Origin: Bifidobacterium breve
GTDB lineage: Bacteria > Actinomycetota > Actinomycetes > S36-B12 > UBA5976
Assembly (NCBI GenBank): GCA_945861165.1
Contig: CAMATO010000030.1
Span: 1-12,051, forward strand
DNA length: 12,051 nucleotides
Reading direction: 5' to 3'
Shown: in pieces, positions 1 through 8,016 of the stretch
Layout: each line of letters begins with the position of its first letter
How positions within the stretch are numbered: the first letter of the stretch is position 1
Program-made: the position numbers and the translations under genes
The notes under the pieces: generated by a model
What the model was told of the DNA's origin: nothing
Seen by the model: the letters and a program-made list of their open reading frames with translations, nothing else
Database searches by the model: none

Positions 1-525
1 CGGAAACCATAAGGGAAATGTAGTAAAACTTCTGTTCAAATCTGCTCTAGAAATTAAAATACCTTTATTTTTTAAATCTATGCGCCATTCATTATCAATC
101 TGCTTGAGATTAAACTCCTGAACTAATTGTGCATCAGGTTCACTTAAAATAATTCTTGAATTTTCATCAATCACAGAATTAAGTGGAGCAGAAAAAACGA
201 CAGTGTTTTCTTGTAAAGAGTTGAGTCTTCCTTGTCCTTCATAAACTCTAATTTCTTCAGTCGGCTCCCAAACATTTCTTAATTCGGGTATCAAATACTC
301 TCTGGCAATTTTGAAATTGCTATCACTTGAAGCAGATGCGTTAAGAAAACCTGAGACAATTTCTTCCGGTGTCATCCCAGTTTGAGGATTGCTTGCAATA
401 ACTCGAACAATCGAACCTTCGGGGACTGATCCTAAAATCGCACCTTCGCGAATTGAACTTTCAATTGGCACACTGCCACAAGCAGTTAAAATTATAGGAA
501 TTATTAATAATAAATATTTTTTCAT
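1..525 (-). CDS. lpqB: Lipoprotein LpqB, N-terminal part (cut by the window edge)
   Basis: This is the first 175 codons of a secreted lipoprotein, open to the left edge of the window. The N-terminus MKKYLLLIIPIILTAC is a lipoprotein signal peptide with an L-T-A-C lipobox, so Cys16 would be lipidated after cleavage. A segment at about residues 47-63 (NPQTGMTPEEIVSGFLNA) matches the conserved 'G-x-TP-EEIV-GFL-A' stretch near the start of LpqB. The GerMN and beta-propeller regions expected in the full protein (about 580 residues in mycobacteria) lie outside the window. The ATG at 523-525 overlaps the mtrB stop in an ATGA, pointing to translational coupling. In mycobacteria LpqB binds the extracytoplasmic part of MtrB and tunes MtrA phosphorylation. 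The mtrA-mtrB-lpqB order supports the name strongly. Confidence 0.93.
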   Translation of the reverse strand, partial: MKKYLLLIIPIILTACGSVPIESSIREGAILGSVPEGSIVRVIASNPQTGMTPEEIVSGFLNASASSDSNFKIAREYLIPELRNVWEPTEEIRVYEGQGRLNSLQENTVVFSAPLNSVIDENSRIILSEPDAQLVQEFNLKQIDNEWRIDLKNKGILISRADLNRSFTTFPLWFP

Positions 526-2141
526 GGCATCTCGCTCTTGGTGTCAACATTAAACAGTTCCTGCAGTGCCGACATATCTAACTCAAGTTTTTCATCTTCA
601 CCAGTCCCCAGTGGTAAGGGAGATTTTGTTATTGCAGTTTGGGCAACTCTGGGCAAAGTCAAACGAAACATTGTGCCTTTACCGGGTGCACCCCAAGCAT
701 CAAGCCATCCCGAATGCAATCTGGCATCTTCTAAGGCAATTGCTAAACCTAAACCTGTTCCCCCAGTTGTTCTTGCTCTGGCAGGATCTGCACGCCAAAA
801 CCTGTTGAACACCAGAGAAGATTCTCCTGGCTTTAATCCCGAACCTTTATCTCTAACGACAATGGCTATGGCTTCATCGTCACTACCAATTTCAACTTCA
901 ATTGGTTTACCTGCACCGTATTCAGAAGCATTGGAAATTAGATTTCTCAAAACTCTTTCAATTCTTCTTTGATCCATTTCAATATCGGGAGCATGACCTG
1001 TGATAACAACAGGAGTCTCTTGCCTAGCTAGTAAATTGGATAATGATTCAGCTGTCTTTTCTATTACATTTTTAATATTTACACTAGTTAAACTTAAATC
1101 TGCAGCCCCTGCATCAAATCTACTAATTTCTAATAATTGAGAAAGCAAGATTTCAAATCTTTCAATTTGGGTGCTTAGGAGTTCTGCGGCTCTTGCTGTT
1201 TCCCCGGTGTATTGGTCACGTGATTCGTACAGCACATCCGCGGCCATTCTTACTGTCGTTAAAGGTGTACGAAGTTCATGAGAAACATCTGATACGAATC
1301 TTTTTTGCATTCGAGACATTTTTTCTAACTGACCAATTTGTTGTTGAATTGAAGCAGCCATTGAGTTAAATGAGCCTGCTAATTTTGCCAAATCGTCTTC
1401 TCCACTGACAGGCACCCGCTCATTTAATAGTCCCATTCGCAATCTTTCGGCCGCATTAGCAGTTTTTCTAACCGGGGCCAGTACTGATCTTGTTAAGTAC
1501 CAAACCAAAATTAGTAATCCGAATATTAGAAATATTCCTGTGGCTAAAACTGAAGAACGAATAATTCCAATTGTCTCTTCTTCTTTATCTAGTGGAAAAA
1601 GTAAAAAGAGTGAATAGGTACCAACGTTATTTATTTTTATTGGTGCACCTACCACAAGTCCGGGCACACTTCTTCCGTCTAAATAAATAATTTTGGTGTA
1701 TGACCAAAGTAATTTATCCGTCAACTCAACTCTACTTTTCAACTCATCATTAACACTGTTTTCTGACACAAGATTGGTGCCACGTTCTGGTAATCCTTGT
1801 TTAGAAATTTCAGGGGATGCTAAAAACAAAACATCATATAAACCAGATTGGCCAGCCCTCACCGCTAATGCAGTAACAGCGGTGTCAACCACCACAGACA
1901 ATGTTGGAGCACCGGCTCCAGTATCTGTTGCTACAACAACTCGTTGCGCTTCATTAATTGCAGATGATGCTTCAGTAATTGAGGATGATTCTTTGGAGGT
2001 GAGAATTCCTGATGAAACTCTATTAACTAAAACAAGCCCAATTATTGTTACTAAAAGAGTTGATACCGCAAATGTTGTGGCAATGATTCTTAAACTTAAA
2101 GATTTATTCCAAGCTTGTCTAAATTGGTAAAAATACTTCAC
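522..2141 (-). CDS. mtrB: Sensor histidine kinase MtrB
   Basis: This 539-residue membrane histidine kinase is the partner of MtrA in the actinobacterial system that controls cell wall and division genes. Two transmembrane helices (about 17-41 and 192-216) flank an extracytoplasmic sensor of about 150 residues. They are followed by a HAMP linker (about 217-269) and a HisKA domain with the phospho-acceptor His288 in SDVSHELRTP. The ATPase domain shows the N box (N400 and N404, NLISNASEYG), the G1 box D431-K-G433-S-G435 and the G2 box G460-GTGLGL. All catalytic motifs are intact. The start is GTG (complement of cac at 2139-2141) and overlaps the mtrA stop as GTGA. The stop overlaps the lpqB start as ATGA, so the three genes are one tightly coupled operon. 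A tail of about 40 residues follows the ATPase domain and has no motif I recognise. Confidence 0.95.
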   Translation of the reverse strand: MKYFYQFRQAWNKSLSLRIIATTFAVSTLLVTIIGLVLVNRVSSGILTSKESSSITEASSAINEAQRVVVATDTGAGAPTLSVVVDTAVTALAVRAGQSGLYDVLFLASPEISKQGLPERGTNLVSENSVNDELKSRVELTDKLLWSYTKIIYLDGRSVPGLVVGAPIKINNVGTYSLFLLFPLDKEEETIGIIRSSVLATGIFLIFGLLILVWYLTRSVLAPVRKTANAAERLRMGLLNERVPVSGEDDLAKLAGSFNSMAASIQQQIGQLEKMSRMQKRFVSDVSHELRTPLTTVRMAADVLYESRDQYTGETARAAELLSTQIERFEILLSQLLEISRFDAGAADLSLTSVNIKNVIEKTAESLSNLLARQETPVVITGHAPDIEMDQRRIERVLRNLISNASEYGAGKPIEVEIGSDDEAIAIVVRDKGSGLKPGESSLVFNRFWRADPARARTTGGTGLGLAIALEDARLHSGWLDAWGAPGKGTMFRLTLPRVAQTAITKSPLPLGTGEDEKLELDMSALQELFNVDTKSEMP

Positions 2142-2806
2142 GGACCAGCCTTATACCCAACACCTCTAACGGTCATGACAATTTCAGGATTTTCAGGATC
2201 ATGTTCAACTTTAGATCTTAATCTTTGAATATGAACATTTACTAATCTTGTATCCGCAGGATTTCGGTAATGCCAAACATCGGTAAGCAATTGTTCGCGT
2301 GTGTAAACCTGCCAAGGTTTTCTTGCTAAAGCTAAAAGTAAATCAAACTCTAAAGGAGTTAATGAGATTTCTTTTTCGTCTCTTTTTACACTGTGCCCAA
2401 TTACATCAATAGATAAATCACCAATGGTTAATGATTCGGACTTAGGATCTTCTTTTCTTAGTCTTGCCTTAATTCTTGCAACTAATTCTTTTGGCTTAAA
2501 AGGTTTAACGATGTAATCATCAGCACCAGATTCCAAACCTTTAACAATATCTAAGGTGTCGCCTCGGGCAGTCAACATGACTATTGGAACACCAGATTCA
2601 GCTCGGATTTTTCTACAAACTTCAATGCCATCTATTCCAGGTAACATAAGATCAAGTAGCACTAAGTCGGGTTTTGCCTCGTTGAATATCCCTTGAGCTT
2701 TTGAGCCATCATCACAAAATAATGCGTCAAAGCCTTCAGCCCTTAAAACGATGCCTAACATTTCAGAAAGTGCTTGATCATCATCGACTACTAATACGCG
2801 AGCCAT
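2138..2806 (-). CDS. mtrA: Response regulator MtrA (OmpR/PhoB class)
   Basis: This 222-residue two-domain DNA-binding response regulator is the output of the MtrAB system. The receiver domain (1-118) carries the acidic pocket D8-D9-D10, phospho-acceptor Asp52 in LLDLMLPG, the switch Thr79 and Lys101 in KPFKP. The C-terminal winged helix (about 125-222) has the recognition segment around ADTRLVNVHIQRLRSKVE and ends in the wing hairpin VRGVGYKAG typical of the family. The length matches mycobacterial MtrA (about 228 residues). The start ATG at 2804-2806 lacks a well-spaced Shine-Dalgarno; a GAGG lies about 15 bases upstream. A membrane protein gene diverges from it with under 50 bases between the two starts, and that spacer holds an inverted repeat that could serve autoregulation. 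Confidence 0.96.
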   Translation of the reverse strand: MARVLVVDDDQALSEMLGIVLRAEGFDALFCDDGSKAQGIFNEAKPDLVLLDLMLPGIDGIEVCRKIRAESGVPIVMLTARGDTLDIVKGLESGADDYIVKPFKPKELVARIKARLRKEDPKSESLTIGDLSIDVIGHSVKRDEKEISLTPLEFDLLLALARKPWQVYTREQLLTDVWHYRNPADTRLVNVHIQRLRSKVEHDPENPEIVMTVRGVGYKAGP

Positions 2807-2815
2807 ACTGCAATG

Positions 2816-2836
2816 TTGTCACCTCATCTATGACAA
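2816..2836. promoter_or_regulatory. Inverted repeat in the divergent mtrA spacer
   Basis: TTGTCA (2816-2821) and TGACAA (2831-2836) form a perfect 6-bp inverted repeat with a 9-base spacer. It lies in the 49-base gap between the divergent starts of mtrA and the membrane protein gene. The half sites contain GTCAC/GTCAT-like pentamers that loosely resemble MtrA half sites. A role as an operator for one or both genes is inference. No convincing -35/-10 pair was found in so short a gap. Confidence 0.35.
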
Positions 2837-2855
2837 AATCGAAGTGGAGGTAGTG

Positions 2856-3776
2856 ATGACTCAAGGTCCCGGCGCAAGTTTGATTCCCCAACGCAATTTA
2901 ACCCTTAGCGAAATACTAAGTGGCTCTTTTAACTGTCTAAGAAGAATGCCAAAAACTTTACTGGGTATTGGTTTATTCTCAGGATTCATCATCGGAATCA
3001 GCAACATAATGACTTCGGCCCTTGTTGTGAAAAGTGGTGAAAGCTTAATACTTCCAGAAATTCCTAATCCAGCTTCAGTGATAACTCAAGAACAAATTGA
3101 AGAGCTAGTTAACGCACTTGCCCCTACTTTAAAAGTTGGGCTAATAACTTCTTTGGCACTTTTCTTCGTACAAGCAATTTCAGCAGGCATGTTTATCCAT
3201 ATTGTAAACAATGGAATAAGCGGTGTAAAAATTAGTGTTACAGAATCGTGGGAAAAAACTCGACCACAATTAGGTCGAATTGTGGGACTTTCAGTGGTTT
3301 CATTTTTATTTCCTACAATTTCTATTGTTATAGGTCTACTTATTGGAGTTGCCCTGAGTGGAGTTAGTTCGCTTCTAGTTTTTGTGGGATTAGGAATAGG
3401 TTTAGGCGCAGCAATTTATCTTTGGATTGGTTTGCAAGTTAGCATTCCTGCACTTGTGTTAGAAGAAACGAAATTAAAAATTGCTTTTAAAAGATCATTC
3501 TTACTAGTAAAAGGTAATTTTTTTAGAGTTCTGGGAATTGGCTTAATGGGAGTAATAACCAGCCAAGCACTATCAATTGTGGTGTCCACACCATTCACAA
3601 TTCTTGGTGCTGTTGGTGCAACTGAGGATCCAACGACTTCATCAATCTTTATGTCTTCAATGGGATCAATAATTGGTTACGCGTTCATGTTGCCTTTTAT
3701 TGCAGCATTCACCACGTTACTTTATACAGATTTGAAATTTAGAACAGAAAACATTGTTACTGATTTAGCTAAGTAA
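2856..3776 (+). CDS. Six-helix membrane protein, GPDPase-membrane-domain-like
   Basis: This is a 306-residue integral membrane protein of unproven function. Hydrophobic segments lie at about 35-57, 92-116, 141-167, 172-195, 222-245 and 268-290. The cytoplasmic-looking segment around 200-230 (LEETKLKIAFKRSFLLVKG) and the end LLYTDLKFRTEN resemble membrane proteins annotated as glycerophosphoryl diester phosphodiesterase membrane domain or related DUFs. These carry an 'E-x(3-5)-A-xx-RS-x-L-x-KG' and a terminal 'Y-D-LK-R-E' pattern. There is no catalytic phosphodiesterase domain, so enzyme activity should not be assumed. I chose ATG 2856 over the in-frame GTG at 2844 because GGAGG at 2846-2850 sits 5 bases before it. 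The gene diverges from mtrA and converges on sahH with a 5-base gap. A link to MtrA signalling is suggested only by position. Confidence 0.8.
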   Translation: MTQGPGASLIPQRNLTLSEILSGSFNCLRRMPKTLLGIGLFSGFIIGISNIMTSALVVKSGESLILPEIPNPASVITQEQIEELVNALAPTLKVGLITSLALFFVQAISAGMFIHIVNNGISGVKISVTESWEKTRPQLGRIVGLSVVSFLFPTISIVIGLLIGVALSGVSSLLVFVGLGIGLGAAIYLWIGLQVSIPALVLEETKLKIAFKRSFLLVKGNFFRVLGIGLMGVITSQALSIVVSTPFTILGAVGATEDPTTSSIFMSSMGSIIGYAFMLPFIAAFTTLLYTDLKFRTENIVTDLAK

Positions 3777-3789
3777 GAAAATCAGTAAC
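3756..3789. terminator. Shared inverted repeat over two convergent stop codons
   Basis: GTTACTGATTT (3756-3766) pairs perfectly with AAATCAGTAAC (3779-3789) across a 12-base loop. The stem covers the last codons of both convergent genes: the right arm contains the sahH stop, and the loop contains the stop of the plus-strand gene. It can fold in either transcript, so it fits a bidirectional terminator. Neither side has a long U tract; the minus-strand side runs into AATGTTTTCTG and the plus-strand side into GATATTGATC. Efficiency and mechanism are therefore uncertain. Confidence 0.55.
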
Positions 3790-5251
3790 GATATTGATCG
3801 GACTTATAAGGCCCGCTCTTATCTAATCCTAGATAATCAGCTTGTTCTGTAGTTAATTCTGTTAATTTTGCGCCCAAAGCACCTAAGTGCAATCGTGCCA
3901 CCTTTTCATCTAATTCTTTACGAAGTGTATAAACACCAACAGGATATTGCTCAGTTTTAGTAAAGAGTTCAATTTGTGCTAACACTTGGTTAGTAAAAGA
4001 GTTACTCATCACAAATGATGGATGTCCAGTAGCGTTACCGAGATTAAGTAATCTTCCTTCACTCAAAATAATGATGGAGTTTTTATCATTAAATACCCAT
4101 TCATCAACTTGTGGTTTGATATTTACTCGTTTAGCGCTCTTGTTATTTGCTAAGCCAGCCATATCAATCTCGTTATCAAAGTGACCAATATTTCCCACAA
4201 TTGCTTTATCTTTCATTCTCGACATTTGATCAACTGTGATGACGTTTTTACAACCAGTAGCAGTGATGATGATGTCTGCGTAAGTGAGTGTGTTTTCTAA
4301 AGTATTAACTTCGTATCCATCCATGGCTGCTTGCAACGCACAGATTGGGTCAATCTCAGTAATAATTACTCGCGCGCCTTGTCCACGTAATGATTCGGCT
4401 GTTCCTTTCCCAACATCACCGTATCCACAAACAACAGCAACTTTTCCACCGATCAAAACATCAGTAGCACGGTTGATTCCATCAATTAATGAATGACGAG
4501 TTCCATATTTATTATCAAATTTACTTTTTGTAACTGCATCGTTTACGTTGATAGCAGGAAACAGCAATTGATTTGATCTAAACATTTCATACAGACGATG
4601 CACACCAGTTGTAGTTTCTTCTGTTACACCCTTGATGTTATTGGCAATATCAGTCCAAAGCCTTGAGTTTTCTTTCAAAGTTTTTTGAATCAATTTTAAA
4701 ATAACAGCATATTCTTCGTTGTCTGCTTTCTCAGGTTCTGGTTGATCTCCAGTTTTTTCAAACTCCACACCTTTATGAACCAATAAAGTTGCGTCTCCAC
4801 CATCATCAAGAATCATGTTTGGACCTGCGCCATCTGTCCATTTCAAAATTTGTTCGGTGCACCACCAATACTCTTCTAGTGATTCACCTTTCCAGGCAAA
4901 CACTGGAACACCGTTTGGTTTTTCTTGTGTTCCATTTGGTCCAACTACAACAGCTGCTGCTGCTTGATCTTGGGTTGAGAAAATATTGCAAGAAGCCCAG
5001 CGAACTTCTGCTCCTAATTCAACAAGTGTTTCAATCAAAACTGCGGTTTGAATTGTCATGTGTAACGAACCAGTGATTCGTGCACCTTTAAGTGGTTTGG
5101 TTGTACCAAATTCTTTTCTCATTGCCATTAAACCTGGCATTTCGTGTTCTGCTAATCGAATTTCTTTACGACCAAAATCAGCTAAAGAAAGATCGGCAAC
5201 TTTGTAGTCCAAATCTCCGAAACGATCAACTGTCATTGAAAAATCATTCAC
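3782..5251 (-). CDS. ahcY: Adenosylhomocysteinase (S-adenosylhomocysteine hydrolase)
   Basis: This cytosolic NAD-dependent enzyme splits S-adenosylhomocysteine into adenosine and homocysteine, removing the inhibitor of methyltransferases. The 489 residues match the long bacterial form, including the insert at about 150-190 after ILDDGGDATLLVHKG. The NAD-binding Rossmann motif is G276-Y-G-D-V-G-K-G283, followed by the acidic end of the second strand (E299-I-D301). NIGHFDNEID lies at 354-363, and the C-terminus keeps the K-x-D-x-YRY tail that reaches the neighbouring subunit, with Gln486 where His is usual. The start is GTG 5249-5251, with AGGGG about 10 bases upstream; an in-frame ATG five codons later lacks a good ribosome site. 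The gene is last in the minus-strand run after manA, with a 55-base spacer, and ends in the shared inverted repeat. In mycobacteria sahH is also near mtrA (there called sahH). Confidence 0.97.
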   Translation of the reverse strand: MNDFSMTVDRFGDLDYKVADLSLADFGRKEIRLAEHEMPGLMAMRKEFGTTKPLKGARITGSLHMTIQTAVLIETLVELGAEVRWASCNIFSTQDQAAAAVVVGPNGTQEKPNGVPVFAWKGESLEEYWWCTEQILKWTDGAGPNMILDDGGDATLLVHKGVEFEKTGDQPEPEKADNEEYAVILKLIQKTLKENSRLWTDIANNIKGVTEETTTGVHRLYEMFRSNQLLFPAINVNDAVTKSKFDNKYGTRHSLIDGINRATDVLIGGKVAVVCGYGDVGKGTAESLRGQGARVIITEIDPICALQAAMDGYEVNTLENTLTYADIIITATGCKNVITVDQMSRMKDKAIVGNIGHFDNEIDMAGLANNKSAKRVNIKPQVDEWVFNDKNSIIILSEGRLLNLGNATGHPSFVMSNSFTNQVLAQIELFTKTEQYPVGVYTLRKELDEKVARLHLGALGAKLTELTTEQADYLGLDKSGPYKSDQYRY

Positions 5252-5270
5252 TTTATATTTACCCCTGGGA

Positions 5271-5291
5271 TTTAGTATGAATCAAACTAAA
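5271..5291. repeat. Inverted repeat in the sahH leader
   Basis: TTTAGT (5271-5276) and ACTAAA (5286-5291) are a perfect 6-bp inverted repeat with a 9-base spacer in the 55-base gap between manA and sahH. The spacer is too short for a typical SAH or SAM riboswitch, and I see no conserved riboswitch core. The element is AT-rich, so chance is plausible. A binding site or weak hairpin is only a possibility. Confidence 0.2.
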
Positions 5292-5306
5292 AGCAATTGT
5301 GCCAGA

Positions 5307-6380
5307 CTAAAAACTTCTCGCAACTACGGCATGACCTTTAACCTCAACTTTTACATCTATATTGCTAATAAGTGCCACTTCACCCTTAGCCAGCAGAATT
5401 TCGTTTGCCCCATCAACAATTTTTGTCTCACCTTCCAGGTTTAGCACTCCAGCAAAATTGGTCTCACGAGATTGATAGGTGGCATTATCTATCGCTATTA
5501 ATTCAAAATCTGATTCTGGTTTATAAATATGCACCCCATCTGTGGTCTCGAGTGACATTATTTGAACCTGTTTTTCTTCAACAATACTTAGGGCAGCATC
5601 AATATTTATGTGCTTATTGGTTAAACCCATTCTTAGAACATTGTCAGAAGTTGTCATAACCTCAACTGCTAAACCTTGCACGTAGCAATGAGGTGTTCCC
5701 GGGGAAACGTGAATTGCGTTGCCTTTTTCTAAAATGTGAAATTCCATCAAAAGACAAACCAATACACCAGGATCTTGCGGGTATTTCGCAACTATTTTTT
5801 CAAAAGCAGACACAGCTTTTGGCGAATATTGAGCCTGTTTAACACTTTCCACAACTAATTCATTCAAAACTCTAATTGATGATTTTTCAAGTTCAAAAAT
5901 AATGTCTGCTGCATCAAAGAAAGTATTTGTATCTAATATTTGTTGTAATTCACTTATTTTAGATTTTTCTAAAAGTAATTTGAAAACCACATCACGTTTA
6001 GCTTTGGTTTGAACTCCAGCAAATGCATGAAATTCTTCTAAGGCAAAAAGTAATTCGTCTTTGCCGTTTGAGTCTGATAATAGTTTTTCTCCATCTTCAA
6101 AATCTGCCATGCCAGATTCTGCTGTAACCAGATCAGGGTGAACCTGTATTGAGAGTGGTTCATTGGCACAAAGCAATTTTATTAACAATGGAAAAGTTGA
6201 GTTAGTTTTTAGTTCCTTATTGGATTTTTTCTCAATTGATCTGCCAGATGGATGATCTCCAAACCAAAGCTCAGCCTGGGGTTTATCAGTTTTTTCTACC
6301 CAGTTTTGCAATCCGTTAATTTTGCCCCAGGCATATTCTTTTAAGGCACCTTTAACAACAATTATCGTGTCATTACTCAT
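5307..6380 (-). CDS. manA: Mannose-6-phosphate isomerase, class I
   Basis: This zinc-dependent cytosolic enzyme interconverts fructose-6-phosphate and mannose-6-phosphate, the entry step to GDP-mannose. The 357-residue cupin protein shows the metal-site motif SIQVHPD (Gln79, His81). The third ligand is Glu109 in NGKDE, where the family usually reads NHKPE. The C-terminal cupin motif is HVSPGTPHCYVQG with His231, followed by SDNVLRMGLTNKH (246-257) carrying the catalytic Arg250. The length is short against the roughly 390-410 residues of many family members. The ATG at 6378-6380 lies 9 bases after the Trm112-like stop, with no strong Shine-Dalgarno. Its position after manB and the Trm112-like gene fits a sugar-nucleotide operon. 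The substitutions in the HKPE motif spare the ligand, so I infer an active enzyme. Confidence 0.93.
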   Translation of the reverse strand: MSNDTIIVVKGALKEYAWGKINGLQNWVEKTDKPQAELWFGDHPSGRSIEKKSNKELKTNSTFPLLIKLLCANEPLSIQVHPDLVTAESGMADFEDGEKLLSDSNGKDELLFALEEFHAFAGVQTKAKRDVVFKLLLEKSKISELQQILDTNTFFDAADIIFELEKSSIRVLNELVVESVKQAQYSPKAVSAFEKIVAKYPQDPGVLVCLLMEFHILEKGNAIHVSPGTPHCYVQGLAVEVMTTSDNVLRMGLTNKHINIDAALSIVEEKQVQIMSLETTDGVHIYKPESDFELIAIDNATYQSRETNFAGVLNLEGETKIVDGANEILLAKGEVALISNIDVKVEVKGHAVVARSF

Positions 6381-6389
6381 TTAAAAAAA

Positions 6390-6584
6390 TTAGCCGCCGA
6401 TACCACGTGGGCCAGGAGTTGCTTCATCAAGCAACATCACAGGAATTCCATCTTTGATGGGAAAAGTTGTGGCACAACTTGAGCAAACAATTTTTGTGTC
6501 ATCACTTGAAACTGAAACATCTGCATGTTTGTCACAAGGACAAGCTAAGATTTCTAATAATTCTGGTTTAATAACTGAACTCAT
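6390..6584 (-). CDS. Trm112-like zinc-ribbon protein
   Basis: This is a 64-residue protein of the Trm112/UPF0434 (YcaR-like) family. It starts with the characteristic LLEILACPCDKH, where the family has 'LL-ILACPxCK', then a second Cys pair at C34-SS-C37 and the segment FPIKDGIPVML. Cys15, Cys17, Cys34 and Cys37 would bind zinc; the first pair is C-x-C rather than the common C-x-x-C. Eukaryotic and archaeal relatives activate methyltransferases, but the bacterial role is not established. The ATG overlaps the manB stop in an ATGA (6581-6584), so the two are co-translated, and manA follows after 9 bases. A Trm112-like gene next to phosphomannomutase is a recurrent arrangement in actinobacteria. 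Confidence 0.88.
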   Translation of the reverse strand: MSSVIKPELLEILACPCDKHADVSVSSDDTKIVCSSCATTFPIKDGIPVMLLDEATPGPRGIGG

Positions 6585-7981
6585 TGCGCATCCTCTCGAA
6601 TAATTGCTAGTACTTCTTCACGTAGCTTTTCCATTGTTGCATGGTCTTTAGCTTCGGCGTTTAATCGAAGTAAGGGTTCTGTGTTACTTGGTCGAATATT
6701 TACCCACCAAGTCGAACTTGAGAAAGTCAATCCATCCAAATCATCAATTTGGACATCCTTTGACGCGGCAAAGTGATCCTGAACTTTTTTGCTAGTAATT
6801 CCGACGTCTTTAACTCGAGTATTAATCTCACCACTAGCAATGTATCTATCAAATTCACTAATTAGTGATGAAAATGTAGTTGGTGCCGTTGTTTCACCCA
6901 ATGCGGCTAAGACATGTAGCGCGGCCAACATTCCACTATCAGCAAACCAAAAATCTCTGAAATAGAAATGGCCTGAATGTTCTCCCCCAAATATGGCATT
7001 GGTGTCTTTCATAACTTGCTTAATAAATGAATGACCCACCCGAGTTTTTATAGCCTTGCCACCCTGTTCACCAACTACTTCTGCCACGCTTCGAGAAGTA
7101 ATTAAATTATGAATTATTGTTGCCCCAGGTTCACGTTTTAATTCTCGTTTTGCAATCAAAGCTGTAATAGCACTAGGGGTGATAATTTTTCCTTTTTCGT
7201 CAACAAAGAATGCACGATCAGCATCACCGTCAAAAGCGATTCCGATATCAGCATTTTCGGCCAACACTCTTTTTTGTAAATCAACCAAGTTTGCTGGATC
7301 AATTGGATTTGCTTCATGATTAGGAAAAGTTCCATCTAGTTCAAAAAACATTGGCACAATTTCAAAATTTGAATTTTCAAATACTTTAGGCACACTAAAC
7401 CCACCCATGCCATTTCCGGCATCAATAACGATCTTTAATTTTCGTGCAGATTTTAAATCAACCAGAGAATGTAAGTATTTAACATATTCCACATTTAAAT
7501 CTCGAGTGCTTTCTGAACCTTGCGTTCCCTCAAATTTTGGTATTGGGTTAAGCACTAATTGGGTAATCTCTCTTAAACCAGAATCTTGTCCCACCGGTGC
7601 AGCCCCAGCTTTTGCTAATTTGATTCCGTTATATTCGGCTGGATTATGACTGGCGGTAAACATGGCACCAGCAATATTGAGAAACCCTGTTGCAAAATAC
7701 AAACCATCTGTTGAAGCAAGTCCCATGTATAAAACATCAACACCTTGTGCTAAAACTCCTCTGGCAAAACTTTTAACTAAAGCAGGACCACTGGGTCTCA
7801 TGTCGTGGGCGATCACTACTTGGCCGCAACCACCATCAGATTTTCTAAGCTTTAAAGCAATCACGAAAGCTTGACCGATTAAATATGAAATATTTTCATC
7901 AAGATCTTCGGGGGCAATGCCTCTGATGTCATAGGCCTTAATTAGGTTTTGTAAACGCTCCAGGGTGATTTCGGATTTCAT
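6581..7981 (-). CDS. manB: Phosphomannomutase / phosphoglucomutase
   Basis: This 466-residue enzyme of the alpha-D-phosphohexomutase family converts mannose-6-phosphate to mannose-1-phosphate and may also act on glucose phosphates. All four signature regions are intact: the catalytic phosphoserine Ser111 in FTASHNPAEYNGIK, the magnesium loop D251-G-D253-A-D255, the sugar-recognition loop G333-EHSGH338, and the phosphate-binding loop R430-PSNTEP. The N-terminus has the usual YDIRG. Preference for mannose over glucose is inferred from the neighbours manA and the mannose-1-phosphate guanylyltransferase. The start is ATG 7979-7981, 35 bases after the DUF3499 stop, with only a weak GAAG upstream. 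Its stop overlaps the next start. Confidence 0.94.
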   Translation of the reverse strand: MKSEITLERLQNLIKAYDIRGIAPEDLDENISYLIGQAFVIALKLRKSDGGCGQVVIAHDMRPSGPALVKSFARGVLAQGVDVLYMGLASTDGLYFATGFLNIAGAMFTASHNPAEYNGIKLAKAGAAPVGQDSGLREITQLVLNPIPKFEGTQGSESTRDLNVEYVKYLHSLVDLKSARKLKIVIDAGNGMGGFSVPKVFENSNFEIVPMFFELDGTFPNHEANPIDPANLVDLQKRVLAENADIGIAFDGDADRAFFVDEKGKIITPSAITALIAKRELKREPGATIIHNLITSRSVAEVVGEQGGKAIKTRVGHSFIKQVMKDTNAIFGGEHSGHFYFRDFWFADSGMLAALHVLAALGETTAPTTFSSLISEFDRYIASGEINTRVKDVGITSKKVQDHFAASKDVQIDDLDGLTFSSSTWWVNIRPSNTEPLLRLNAEAKDHATMEKLREEVLAIIREDAQ

Positions 7982-8016
7982 AAGACTTCAAAGACTAGTA
8001 GTAGATGGGGAGTTAG

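Noticed and set aside
538..2130. Long plus-strand frames opposite mtrB
   Set aside because: They are antisense shadows of mtrB, which has all kinase motifs; their translations show no domain.
2844..2855. Upstream in-frame GTG 2844 as start of the plus-strand membrane protein
   Set aside because: GGAGG at 2846-2850 would lie inside the coding region and is correctly spaced for ATG 2856.
5252..5306. SAH or SAM riboswitch ahead of sahH
   Set aside because: The spacer is only 55 bases, AT-rich, and lacks any conserved core or stable multi-stem fold.
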